From Saprospiraceae bacterium (lineage in GTDB: Bacteria; Bacteroidota; Bacteroidia; Chitinophagales; Saprospiraceae): a stretch of 5,998 bases of DNA. Below the pieces are notes generated by a model. That model was not told the origin of the DNA and did no database searches. It saw only the letters and a list, made by a program, of their open reading frames with translations. Both the position numbers and the translations under genes were made by a program. The stretch spans positions 1 to 5,998 of the forward strand of contig JALVEF010000010.1 in assembly GCA_027031185.1 (NCBI GenBank), given 5' to 3'. Within the stretch, counting starts at the first letter, position 1, and the number at the start of each line of letters is the position of its first letter. Shown in pieces: positions 1 to 5,837 of this stretch.

Positions 1-89
1 AGTGCGGTGACGGCAAAGCCAAGGATGATAAAGCCAAGAAAGATGGCAAATGCGGTGAAGGCAAATGCGGTGAAGGCAAATGCGGCTAA
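1..89 (+). CDS. 3' end of an EGKCG-repeat (HvfA-like) Cys-rich peptide or protein
   Basis: Only the last 28 codons are present, read from position 3 to the TAA at 87-89; the start lies outside the window. The visible tail is hydrophilic, rich in Lys, Asp and Gly, and begins with a CGDGK unit. It ends in DGKCG-EGKCG-EGKCG with Cys at codons 51-53, 66-68 and 81-83, giving a regular C-x4-C-x4-C spacing up to the last residue but one. Repeated EGKCG units are the hallmark of HvfA-like low-complexity precursors. In known cases these are exported, bind copper and have their Cys modified by a DUF692 (MbnB/HvfB-type) enzyme with a partner protein. No such partner lies downstream here, since a terminator follows at 117-149, so any partner must be upstream or elsewhere. 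The missing N-terminus prevents checking for a signal peptide. A simple Cys-rich metal-binding tail is the alternative. The reading frame is certain; the family assignment rests on the motif alone. Confidence 0.72.
   Translation, partial: CGDGKAKDDKAKKDGKCGEGKCGEGKCG
45..86 (+). repeat. 15-bp in-frame tandem repeat encoding GKCGE units
   Basis: The unit GGCAAATGCGGTGAA occurs identically at 45-59 and 60-74, with a third partial copy at 75-86 that ends GGC just before the stop. Copies match at synonymous sites as well, which points to recent tandem duplication or slippage in the coding tail. Confidence 0.9.
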
Positions 90-116
90 ACGCAACTTTC
101 CCGCGAAAATGATAGG

Positions 117-149
117 AGCAGTATCCTCGTTGTAGGATACTGCTTTTTT
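117..149 (+). terminator. Rho-independent terminator after the EGKCG gene
   Basis: A perfect 11-bp stem, AGCAGTATCCT (117-127) with AGGATACTGCT (134-144), encloses a 6-nt loop (128-133) and runs directly into a T tract through 149. It lies 28 nt past the TAA at 87-89 and 18 nt before the next start codon. It therefore separates the EGKCG gene from the following operon, whose promoter must overlap or lie very close to it. Confidence 0.93.
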
Positions 150-166
150 CATCTTCATACCTTGCC

Positions 167-778
167 ATGAAACTTGAGAAAAAACACACCCGGTTTGGCG
201 TATCGCGTCGAAGCTTTCTGCGGACAACGGCAGCGGGCAGTCTGGGCCTTTTGTTGCCGTGGCAATGCAAACAGCCTGCCGGTGCATCGGTGCTTTCCGC
301 CGCCGAGGCATCCGCGGCAGAGGCTATTTTTTCTTTTCTGCTCCCCTCAGATGGAAACGGACCGGCTAGCCGTGACATACACGCAGTTTCTTATTTGGAT
401 TGGTTGTTGGCCGATCCGTTATATGATGCGGATATTCAGGCCCAGATCCGGAGTGGGTTGACGCGTTGTCTCGAATTGGCTCAAAAGCGCCATGGAAAGG
501 CTTTTCGTCAGTTGACCGGTGTCCGGCAGCGCGATGTGCTGGAGCACCTGAAAGCGCAGCGGCATGGCGAAGACTTCTTTTCCCGGATGCTCTCCGTCCT
601 CATTGATGCCCTGGTCATTGATCCGGTATATGGCACACAAGTCCAACAACAGGGATGGAAGTGGCTCGGCCATATCCCCGGCAAACCACGCCCCGGCCCC
701 GCCAACCGGTATCCGGAAATCCTGAAGCGCAAGCGCCTGAATCAGGTCATCACCTCTATCCAAGATCTGGACAAATGA
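167..778 (+). CDS. Tat-exported Gluconate_2-dh3 family small subunit
   Basis: This 203-residue protein resembles the small (gamma) subunit of membrane-bound gluconate 2-dehydrogenase-type flavoenzymes. The N-terminus has a twin-arginine signal: SRRSFL at residues 13-18, then a short hydrophobic stretch to about residue 31. The mature part (about 45-203) is helical and ends with a DPVYG...GWKWLG block (152-168) and a Pro-rich PGKPRPGP segment (171-178), as is typical of the family. Cys34 follows the hydrophobic stretch, but the residues before it (LPWQ) do not fit a lipobox. The TGA overlaps the ATG of the GMC gene (ATGA at 775-778), so the two are translationally coupled. In related enzymes the small subunit supplies the export signal and stabilises the catalytic subunit; I infer that here. 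No cytochrome c subunit gene is visible. No Shine-Dalgarno site is evident at the ATG at 167. Confidence 0.88.
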   Translation: MKLEKKHTRFGVSRRSFLRTTAAGSLGLLLPWQCKQPAGASVLSAAEASAAEAIFSFLLPSDGNGPASRDIHAVSYLDWLLADPLYDADIQAQIRSGLTRCLELAQKRHGKAFRQLTGVRQRDVLEHLKAQRHGEDFFSRMLSVLIDALVIDPVYGTQVQQQGWKWLGHIPGKPRPGPANRYPEILKRKRLNQVITSIQDLDK

Positions 779-2451
779 AACTGCTCGATGTATATGACGT
801 GTGTGTAGTCGGCAGTGGTGCAGGCGCCGGCCCGGTGATTTACGAACTGGCCAAATCCGGGAAGACGGTCATCGTCCTGGAAAAAGGGCCCTGGTACCGG
901 ACAAAGGATTTTTCCAAAGACGAGTTGGTGGCCGTACGCCGCAGCGTCTATACGCCCAACCTGGCCGATGAGCGCCATGTCATCGCCGAAGTAGATGAGG
1001 AGGGCAAGGTGGATGCCCGCTCTACCTATGATACCGGGCGGGACTTCTGGAATGGCAATTGCGTGGGCGGTTCATCCAACTTTATGAGTGGTTATTTCCA
1101 CAGACTCAAACCCGTGGACTTTCGCTTGCGGTCCACTTTTGGAGACATAAAAGGAGCCAATATTGCCGACTGGCCCATTCGCTATGAGGATCTGGAGCCA
1201 TATTACGCCAAGGTGGAGACCGTCATCGGTGTGTCCGGCCGTGTGGTGCCGCATCGCTTCCTGGAGCCTCGCTCCACACCGGATTTTCCCTATCCGCCCT
1301 TGCGCGAAAATATCGTCTCCGCACGGATTGACCGGGCGGCCCGGGCGCTGGGTCTCACCACCATCCCGACGCCGCGGGCCATTCTGTCTCGGCCCAAAGG
1401 CGAGCGTCGAAGCTGTTATTATTCCAATTATTGCGGGAGCTACGGCTGCAGTTCCGATGCCAAAGGCAGCGCCCGTGCGGCCCTCTTGCGCGATGCACTC
1501 CGGACCGGCCACTGCCACGTGGTACCCAATGCCAAAGTATATCGTCTGACCACCGATGGGAATCATCGCGTCCGGCGGGCCTGGTTTTATGATGCCAACG
1601 GCAAAAAACAAAGTGTGGAGGCGCGCGTCTTTGTCGTGGCGGCACAAGCGGTGGAGACCTCCCGGCTGCTACTGATGAGTCGCAATAAGGAGTTTCCGCA
1701 AGGGCTGGCCAACAATCACGGCCAGGTGGGGCGCAATTTGGTGTTTTCGGGTGGTGGCACCGGGGGCGGCTTGTTGGTACGCGAAGACTATGACTCCGCG
1801 ACGTGGGAGCAACTGATGGCGCCGGGCGTTTTCGTCAATCGGTCCATTCATGATTTCTACGAAATAGAATTGGACGGACGCCCGGTCAAGGGGGGCATCG
1901 TGGATTTTTTGTTTGAGCATGCCAACCCGATTCCACGTGCCTTGCAGCAAAAGTGGGATGGAGATCGCCTGGTGACGGGCGCGGAGTTTAAGCAGCGTTT
2001 ATACCGGTATTTTCACGAGGTGCGCAAGCTGCGCTTTGAGATCTTTGTGGACTGGCTGCCCACCGATGGGACGCGCGTCACACTGGACCCTGTGGTCAAA
2101 GACAAATGGGGCGATCCGGTGGCCCGTATCCGGTTGGAGCCGCATCCACATGACAAGGCCGTAGGCGCATACATTGCCGACCGCTGCAAAGCGATCTTCC
2201 GCGAGATGGGACTCCAATCCATATATGGCAGTGCATCGGCCAATCCGCCGCCCAACCTGCAGGCAGGTGGTTGTCGCTTTGGGGAAGACCCGGCCACGTC
2301 TGTGCTGGACAAAGATTGCCGGGCGCACGAAGTGGACAACTTGTACGTCACCGACGGCAGTTTTATGCCTACCGGCGGCAGCGTTCCCTACACCTGGACC
2401 ATTTATGCCAATTCGTTTCGCGTGGCCGACTTGCTTAAACAGCGTCTGTAA
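775..2451 (+). CDS. GMC-family FAD-dependent oxidoreductase (large subunit)
   Basis: This 558-residue flavoprotein is probably the catalytic partner of the preceding small subunit. The FAD Rossmann motif GSGAGAGP lies at residues 13-20 (third Gly position is Ala18), with the ribose-binding acid Glu36 at the end of strand 2. GGSSNFMSG (98-106) and the C-terminal GMC block (about 498-550, with CRFGEDP and NLYVTDGSF) complete the fold. The ATG at 775 places the FAD motif at the usual distance from the N-terminus and gives the ATGA coupling; an in-frame ATG at 655 would overlap the upstream gene by 124 nt without adding homology. There is no signal sequence, so export would depend on the Tat signal of the partner. 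Two oddities: the usual catalytic His is Leu495 and the usual His/Asn is Pro538 in my alignment; and Cys214, Cys220 and Cys225 form a cluster where some FAD dehydrogenases hold an iron-sulphur centre. The substrate is unknown; sugars or other alcohols are possible. Confidence 0.92.
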   Translation: MKLLDVYDVCVVGSGAGAGPVIYELAKSGKTVIVLEKGPWYRTKDFSKDELVAVRRSVYTPNLADERHVIAEVDEEGKVDARSTYDTGRDFWNGNCVGGSSNFMSGYFHRLKPVDFRLRSTFGDIKGANIADWPIRYEDLEPYYAKVETVIGVSGRVVPHRFLEPRSTPDFPYPPLRENIVSARIDRAARALGLTTIPTPRAILSRPKGERRSCYYSNYCGSYGCSSDAKGSARAALLRDALRTGHCHVVPNAKVYRLTTDGNHRVRRAWFYDANGKKQSVEARVFVVAAQAVETSRLLLMSRNKEFPQGLANNHGQVGRNLVFSGGGTGGGLLVREDYDSATWEQLMAPGVFVNRSIHDFYEIELDGRPVKGGIVDFLFEHANPIPRALQQKWDGDRLVTGAEFKQRLYRYFHEVRKLRFEIFVDWLPTDGTRVTLDPVVKDKWGDPVARIRLEPHPHDKAVGAYIADRCKAIFREMGLQSIYGSASANPPPNLQAGGCRFGEDPATSVLDKDCRAHEVDNLYVTDGSFMPTGGSVPYTWTIYANSFRVADLLKQRL

Positions 2452-2468
2452 GTGGGGGCACCCTGGTC

Positions 2469-3701
2469 TCATTCGTGGCGGAGGGCCTCGATGGGATCCA
2501 GTTCGGCAGCCCGTTTGGCGGGATAGTATCCCGAGAGCACGCCCACGAGCAGACACATGGCGATGCCGAGTGCCAGCCATCCCCATGGCATGACAAAATG
2601 CCCGCCCATTTTGATAGGGATGATATTGCCCACCGCAATACCCAGGATGATACCGATGACTCCGCCGATCTGTCCGATGAGCAACGCTTCCGTCAGGAAG
2701 ATGCGGCGGATGTCCGCTTGCCGGGCGCCGAGCGCTTTCTGAATGCCGATTTGGCGCGTTCGCTCCGTCACGGACACCAGCATCATATTCATCAGGCCGA
2801 TGGCAGCGCCGAGCAAGGTGATGAGCCCGATCGAAATCGTTGCCGCGCGCAGCGTGACGGTGTTTTCTTTGAGTATGGCGATGATGCTGTCGGACTTTTG
2901 GATTTCGAAGTCGTCTTTGTCCGTGATGCGAAGTCGGCGAAGCTGGCGAAACAAGGCAGCGGCCTCCGCCGTGAGTCCGGGCAGGTCATCCGTATTGCGT
3001 GCCCGCACGACAATCTCATAGTTTAATTTGGGATTGGAGCCGTACAGTTGTTTGGCGACAAAGAGTGGTATGTAGATGCTCCGGTCCCCGGAGTTGTTCA
3101 TGCCGGCGCCTTGTTCTTCTTGAATACCAATGACTTTAAGGCGGATATTGTTGGCTGTAATATGGCTCCCGAGGGCCAGCTCCGGTCGTCCGTGGAATAA
3201 TTCCTTGACAAGGTCGTGTCCGATGATGGTGGCATGAGCGCCATGTGCGACTTCCTGCGCGGAAAAGCTGCGCCCCATCAACAGTTTGAGCCCGTGGACG
3301 GCCAGGTAGTTTTCATCAATACCGATGACGGCAATGTTTGGTGATGTAGTCTTGCGTCCGTACTTGACAACGGCGGAGAAGCTGCCTTTGACAGAAACGG
3401 ATACTTTGGCGGGTGCGCGGAAGCGCTCTTTGAAGCCCATAGCCTGCTTGTAAGATATGACGGGAGCCACCGAACGCGGACGATGGTGGTGGGAGCGCTC
3501 CACTTTGCGGATGATTTCAAACGAGTTGGCACCCAGGCCGGAAAGCGAATCTCCTAGCGAATGCGTAATGCCGTCCAGTGCGGTCAGGATGCCGACCAGG
3601 GCCATGATGCCGATGGCAATGATAGAGATCGTCAGCGCACTGCGGAGCCAGTTGGTTCGTACGCTGTCCCAAGCCATTCGGATGATGCTATTCCAGTCCA
3701 T
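2469..3701 (-). CDS. MacB/FtsX-type ABC transporter permease
   Basis: This 410-residue inner-membrane protein has the MacB layout. TM1 lies at about residues 22-43, followed by a large extracytoplasmic MacB core domain (about 45-280). The FtsX domain has TM2 at about 287-310, the cytoplasmic coupling segment ERTRQIGIQKALGAR (313-327), TM3 at about 338-361 and TM4 at about 370-391. The C-terminus is the characteristic YYPAKRAAELDPIEALRHE. Family members work as dimers with a separate ABC ATPase in lipoprotein release, peptide or antibiotic efflux, or mechanotransmission. No ATPase or membrane-fusion gene is adjacent here: the gene ends 17 nt from the GMC stop (convergent) and starts 94 nt from the divergent biotin carrier gene, so it appears monocistronic. 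Lone MacB-like permeases are common in Bacteroidota. No strong promoter was found upstream; TTTATTTG at 3755-3748 on the minus strand is a one-mismatch -7 candidate. The substrate cannot be told from the sequence. Confidence 0.92.
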   Translation of the reverse strand: MDWNSIIRMAWDSVRTNWLRSALTISIIAIGIMALVGILTALDGITHSLGDSLSGLGANSFEIIRKVERSHHHRPRSVAPVISYKQAMGFKERFRAPAKVSVSVKGSFSAVVKYGRKTTSPNIAVIGIDENYLAVHGLKLLMGRSFSAQEVAHGAHATIIGHDLVKELFHGRPELALGSHITANNIRLKVIGIQEEQGAGMNNSGDRSIYIPLFVAKQLYGSNPKLNYEIVVRARNTDDLPGLTAEAAALFRQLRRLRITDKDDFEIQKSDSIIAILKENTVTLRAATISIGLITLLGAAIGLMNMMLVSVTERTRQIGIQKALGARQADIRRIFLTEALLIGQIGGVIGIILGIAVGNIIPIKMGGHFVMPWGWLALGIAMCLLVGVLSGYYPAKRAAELDPIEALRHE

Positions 3702-3766
3702 GCACTGCCGTTGGATTCTATGAGGTAAAAGTCTGCAAAAAAGCGCACAAATAAAACTTTGTTCGA

Positions 3767-3774
3767 TAAATTTG
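3767..3774 (+). promoter_or_regulatory. Candidate Bacteroidota -7 box for the biotin carrier gene
   Basis: TAAATTTG matches the TAnnTTTG consensus and ends 21 nt before the ATG at 3796. No TTG-type -33 element is found at the expected 19-20 nt spacing, so this is a half-supported promoter. It would give a very short leader. Confidence 0.42.
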
Positions 3775-3792
3775 CCCGGTCAATAGACGGGC
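3774..3792 (+). other. Small hairpin directly upstream of the biotin carrier start
   Basis: GCCCG(G)TC (3774-3781) pairs with GACGGGC (3786-3792) around an AATA loop, giving a 7-bp stem with one bulged G that ends 3 nt before the ATG. It overlaps the last base of the candidate -7 box. It could reduce ribosome access if transcription begins upstream of it, or act as a DNA dyad; there is no T tract, so it is not a terminator. Confidence 0.4.
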
Positions 3793-3795
3793 GGC

Positions 3796-4284
3796 ATGGA
3801 TCAGACAGCTTTTATTGTGGAAGTGGACGGTTTTGCCCCACAGGACATTATGCCTGAGGTGGCGGGTGCGCTGGATATGGTAGCAGAAGGCGATGGCCGT
3901 TGGCATGTACTGGACAAGGGGCAGTCGTACCATGTGGAGTTGGTCGAGGCGGACTATCCCGCCAAGCGATATGTACTCAAGATCAATGGCCGGCGCTTTA
4001 CCGTGCGTATCCGGGACAAATATGCCCGTTTGATAGAGTCCCTGGGCTTGACCAAAGAAATCGTGGCCGATATAAAAGAGATAAGGGCACCTATGCCCGG
4101 GTTGGTGTTGGCCATTCCTGTCCGGCCGGGCGATAGCTTTGACAAGGGGGATCCGCTTTTGATTTTGGAAGCGATGAAAATGGAGAATATCATCAAGGCG
4201 CCCCGCTCCGGCCGTGTGGCACGCGTCCTCGTTCAAAAAGGCGACGCAGTAGATAAAAATCAGATATTGATCGAGTTAGCCTAA
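3796..4284 (+). CDS. Biotin carboxyl carrier protein (biotin/lipoyl-binding subunit of an acyl-CoA carboxylase)
   Basis: This 162-residue protein carries biotin between the biotin carboxylase and carboxyltransferase parts of an acyl-CoA carboxylase in the cytoplasm. The C-terminal biotinyl domain (about 95-162) contains APMPG (98-102) and the biotinylation motif EAMKME (125-130), with Lys128 as the attachment site 34 residues from the C-terminus, as is usual. Ahead of it, residues about 57-84 form the block seen in the Bacteroidota version of this subunit (YVLKINGRRFTVRIRDKY, then ESLGL). The N-terminal 50 residues are less conserved and I assign no function to them. No carboxylase or carboxyltransferase gene is in the window, so the partner (acetyl-, propionyl- or methylcrotonyl-type) is undetermined; the fatty-acid-synthesis AccB is usually similar in length but starts differently. 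tag follows 11 nt downstream on the same strand, probably in one transcript. Confidence 0.9.
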   Translation: MDQTAFIVEVDGFAPQDIMPEVAGALDMVAEGDGRWHVLDKGQSYHVELVEADYPAKRYVLKINGRRFTVRIRDKYARLIESLGLTKEIVADIKEIRAPMPGLVLAIPVRPGDSFDKGDPLLILEAMKMENIIKAPRSGRVARVLVQKGDAVDKNQILIELA

Positions 4285-4295
4285 ATATCCAGCTG

Positions 4296-4883
4296 ATGTC
4301 CGGAGAGCTCAACCGGTGCGCATGGGTCACGGACGATCCGTTGTATATTACCTATCACGATACGGAATGGGGTGTGCCGGTGCGCGATGATCGCAAGTTG
4401 TTTGAGTTTTTGACGCTTGAGACTTTTCAGGCCGGATTGAGTTGGTTGACGGTCTTGCGCAAACGCGCCCATTTCCGGCAGGCCTTTGACGGATTTGATT
4501 TTGAAAAGATTGCGCGCTATCGCGCGGCAAGGATTGAAAGCCTGCTGCGTGATTCGGGCATTATCCGCAATCGCAAAAAGATAGAGGCCACGGTCGCCAA
4601 TGCTCGCGCGTTTTTGGCGGTCAGGGAGGCGTTTGGATCTTTTGCGCGTTATATCTGGGATTTTACGGACGGGCGCGTCATTTGCAACCACTGGCGCACA
4701 CAGGCCGATGTGCCGGCGGCTACGCCCTTATCGGTTCGCATTGCCCGCGACATGAAAGCGCGAGGCTTTCAGTTTATTGGACCCACGGTCCTGTACGCAC
4801 ACATGCAAGCCACCGGTATGGTCAACGACCATACCACGGACTGTTTTAGGCATCACCAACTTAAATGCACCGGAGATTACTGA
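4296..4883 (+). CDS. tag: DNA-3-methyladenine glycosylase I
   Basis: This 195-residue base-excision repair enzyme removes 3-methyladenine from alkylated DNA. Residues match E. coli Tag with a constant +4 offset. The zinc ligands are Cys8, His21, His179 and Cys183 (equivalent to Cys4, His17, His175 and Cys179). The base-binding pocket includes Tyr20, Glu42 and Trp50 (equivalent to Tyr16, Glu38 and Trp46). RCAWV near the start, YHDTEWGVP (20-28) and FQAGLSW (44-50) are family blocks. Length and all key residues suggest an intact, active enzyme. The start ATG lies 11 nt after the biotin carrier stop with no clear Shine-Dalgarno site, which suggests co-transcription without an obvious functional link. 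The end overlaps the convergent Xre gene by 7 nt, leaving no room for a separate terminator between them. Confidence 0.96.
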   Translation: MSGELNRCAWVTDDPLYITYHDTEWGVPVRDDRKLFEFLTLETFQAGLSWLTVLRKRAHFRQAFDGFDFEKIARYRAARIESLLRDSGIIRNRKKIEATVANARAFLAVREAFGSFARYIWDFTDGRVICNHWRTQADVPAATPLSVRIARDMKARGFQFIGPTVLYAHMQATGMVNDHTTDCFRHHQLKCTGDY

Positions 4884-5191
4884 CTGAGACGCTCCAAAAG
4901 CCGATCCAATTTTTCTTCGATACGCTCCAGGCGATCCTCAATCGTGACGCGCTCCTGCACGACGGTAGGCTCCTCGATATTGTCGTCAATGTAGGCGCTC
5001 AAGTCAATTTGCGGATAGGCTCTTTTCAAAGCCCTGACAAAGCTCGCTGTGGGGCGTTTCCCTGTTTCGTAAGCCGATAATGTCGTCCTGGACAGACCCA
5101 TCTTGCCGGCAAACTCTTGCTGGTTTAGTCCCATCCTAATCCTCCACAATCTCAGTTTCTCACCAAAAGTAACTCGGCTTTTTCTTCCCAT
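4877..5191 (-). CDS. Small Xre-family HTH regulator with C-terminal coiled coil
   Basis: This 104-residue DNA-binding protein has an Xre/Cro-type helix-turn-helix at about residues 10-65: the scanning helices include NQQEFAGKMGLS (23-34) and the recognition segment RTTLSAYETGKRP (35-47) ends in the family's typical YETGKRxP-like turn. A linker follows, then an amphipathic helix at about 80-102 with L88, I91, L95, L98 and L102 at alternating 3-4 spacing, which predicts a coiled-coil dimerisation tail. I chose the ATG at 5191 (protein starts MGRKSRVTF). The frame stays open to a TTG at 5242, but those 17 extra codons have no domain support and run through the dyad at 5215-5241, which looks like an operator. 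The stop overlaps tag by 7 nt. It is divergent from the 78-residue HTH gene and probably controls itself and perhaps that gene (inference). Target genes are unknown. Confidence 0.85.
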   Translation of the reverse strand: MGRKSRVTFGEKLRLWRIRMGLNQQEFAGKMGLSRTTLSAYETGKRPTASFVRALKRAYPQIDLSAYIDDNIEEPTVVQERVTIEDRLERIEEKLDRLLERLSQ

Positions 5192-5214
5192 CTGCTTGTT
5201 TTTTGAAGGAAAAA

Positions 5215-5241
5215 TGCACGAATTGTCGCAAATTCCGTGCA
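5215..5241. promoter_or_regulatory. Imperfect dyad between divergent HTH genes, possible operator
   Basis: TGCACGAATT (5215-5224) and AATTCCGTGCA (5231-5241) form an inverted repeat with a single extra base in the right arm, separated by GTCGCA. It lies 24 nt upstream of the chosen Xre start and about 20 nt upstream of the plus-strand -7 box at 5261. Such a position suits a site for the small Xre regulator acting on both promoters. The binding itself is inference. Confidence 0.5.
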
Positions 5242-5260
5242 ATGTTCATTCTTTCTTCAG

Positions 5261-5268
5261 TAACTTTG
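5261..5268 (+). promoter_or_regulatory. Bacteroidota -7 box for the 78-residue HTH gene
   Basis: TAACTTTG is an exact TAnnTTTG match on the plus strand, 50 nt before the GTG start at 5319, predicting a leader of roughly 45 nt. No clear -33 TTG is found at normal spacing, which is compatible with an activator-dependent or weak promoter. An ACAG-gct-CTGT dyad (5273-5283) sits near the expected transcription start. Confidence 0.5.
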
Positions 5269-5318
5269 CGGCACAGGCTCTGTAACTGGACACAATATTA
5301 CAACAAATTATCCTCAAC

Positions 5319-5555
5319 GTGGAAACAGAAAACCTAAAAAATTTGTATCGCGTCCTGAAGTACTATGACCTAGTCGAAAAAGTAGCTTTCAGGTTAGGGG
5401 TACACAAGAACACAATCCACAACCGGCTGACCAAAAAACAGCGGAAGTATCCGGAGGAAACTGTAAAAGTTGCTCTGGATGCCATCCGCAAAAAAGAGAG
5501 CGAAATCGAACAAGAATTCGAGCGGAATCTCGAGCAGTACAGAGATATTTTTTGA
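5319..5555 (+). CDS. Unrecognised 78-residue protein with a helix-turn-helix-like segment
   Basis: I do not recognise this family. The protein is short, highly charged and predicted all-helical. Residues about 19-39 (VEKVAFRLGVHKNTIHNRLTK) have the pattern of a helix-turn-helix: an AxRLGV turn, then a polar recognition helix with Asn, Thr, His and Arg. The rest (46-78) is a Glu/Lys-rich helix that could mediate dimerisation. The start is a GTG at 5319; no in-frame ATG or other start codon exists between the upstream stop (5283-5285) and this GTG, so the start is fairly well defined. An exact -7 box lies at 5261-5268. The gene is visibly poorer in GC than the genes to its left and is divergent from the Xre gene. 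A role as a small regulator or accessory DNA-binding protein is inference. Confidence 0.6.
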   Translation: METENLKNLYRVLKYYDLVEKVAFRLGVHKNTIHNRLTKKQRKYPEETVKVALDAIRKKESEIEQEFERNLEQYRDIF

Positions 5556-5743
<188 letters not shown>

Positions 5744-5754
5744 AAAGTGGAGGG

Positions 5755-5786
5755 CAAAGATAGGTCTATGCCCTTTTTCCTGCAAA
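5755..5786 (-). promoter_or_regulatory. Bacteroidota promoter of tRNA-Pro
   Basis: On the minus strand, TTTG (5786-5783) is separated by 20 nt from TATCTTTG (5762-5755). This is an exact match to the -33/-7 signal of the Bacteroidota primary sigma factor. It ends 11 nt before the first base of the mature tRNA, giving a very short 5' leader. It is the best phylum-level marker in the window. Confidence 0.88.
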
Positions 5787-5837
5787 TAAAATGGGGAGTA
5801 ATTTTGGCTTTTGTCCGCCCCGCACTTACGGTTTGAT

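Noticed and set aside
45..86. CRISPR-like array
   Set aside because: The repeats are contiguous 15-bp coding units without spacers.
158..164. TACCTTG as a -7 box for the oxidoreductase operon
   Set aside because: It lacks one T of TAnnTTTG, has no -33 element at the right spacing, and would place the start site at or beyond the ATG.
260..271. Lipoprotein processing site at Cys34 of the small subunit
   Set aside because: The residues before Cys34 (LPWQ) do not match a lipobox; the Tat signal alone is supported.
655..774. In-frame N-terminal extension of the GMC gene from ATG 655
   Set aside because: It would overlap the small-subunit gene by 124 nt, adds a Pro/Arg-rich stretch with no domain, and displaces the FAD motif from its normal place near the N-terminus. 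The ATG at 775 gives the ATGA coupling.
1072..1647. Long minus-strand open frames inside the GMC gene (also 1999-2586)
   Set aside because: They lie opposite a gene with clear motifs, their translations resemble no family, and open antisense frames are expected in GC-rich coding DNA.
2475..3026. Plus-strand open frame opposite the permease
   Set aside because: Its composition (Asp/His/Arg-rich, no motif) is that of an antisense shadow of the permease C-terminal half.
3718..4236. Minus-strand frames opposite the biotin carrier and tag genes (also 4281-4691)
   Set aside because: The plus-strand genes carry exact catalytic motifs, and the antisense products show no recognisable feature.
5192..5242. 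Extension of the Xre gene to TTG 5242
   Set aside because: It needs a rare TTG start, the extra 17 residues show no domain, and the DNA holds the dyad that fits an operator better than coding sequence.
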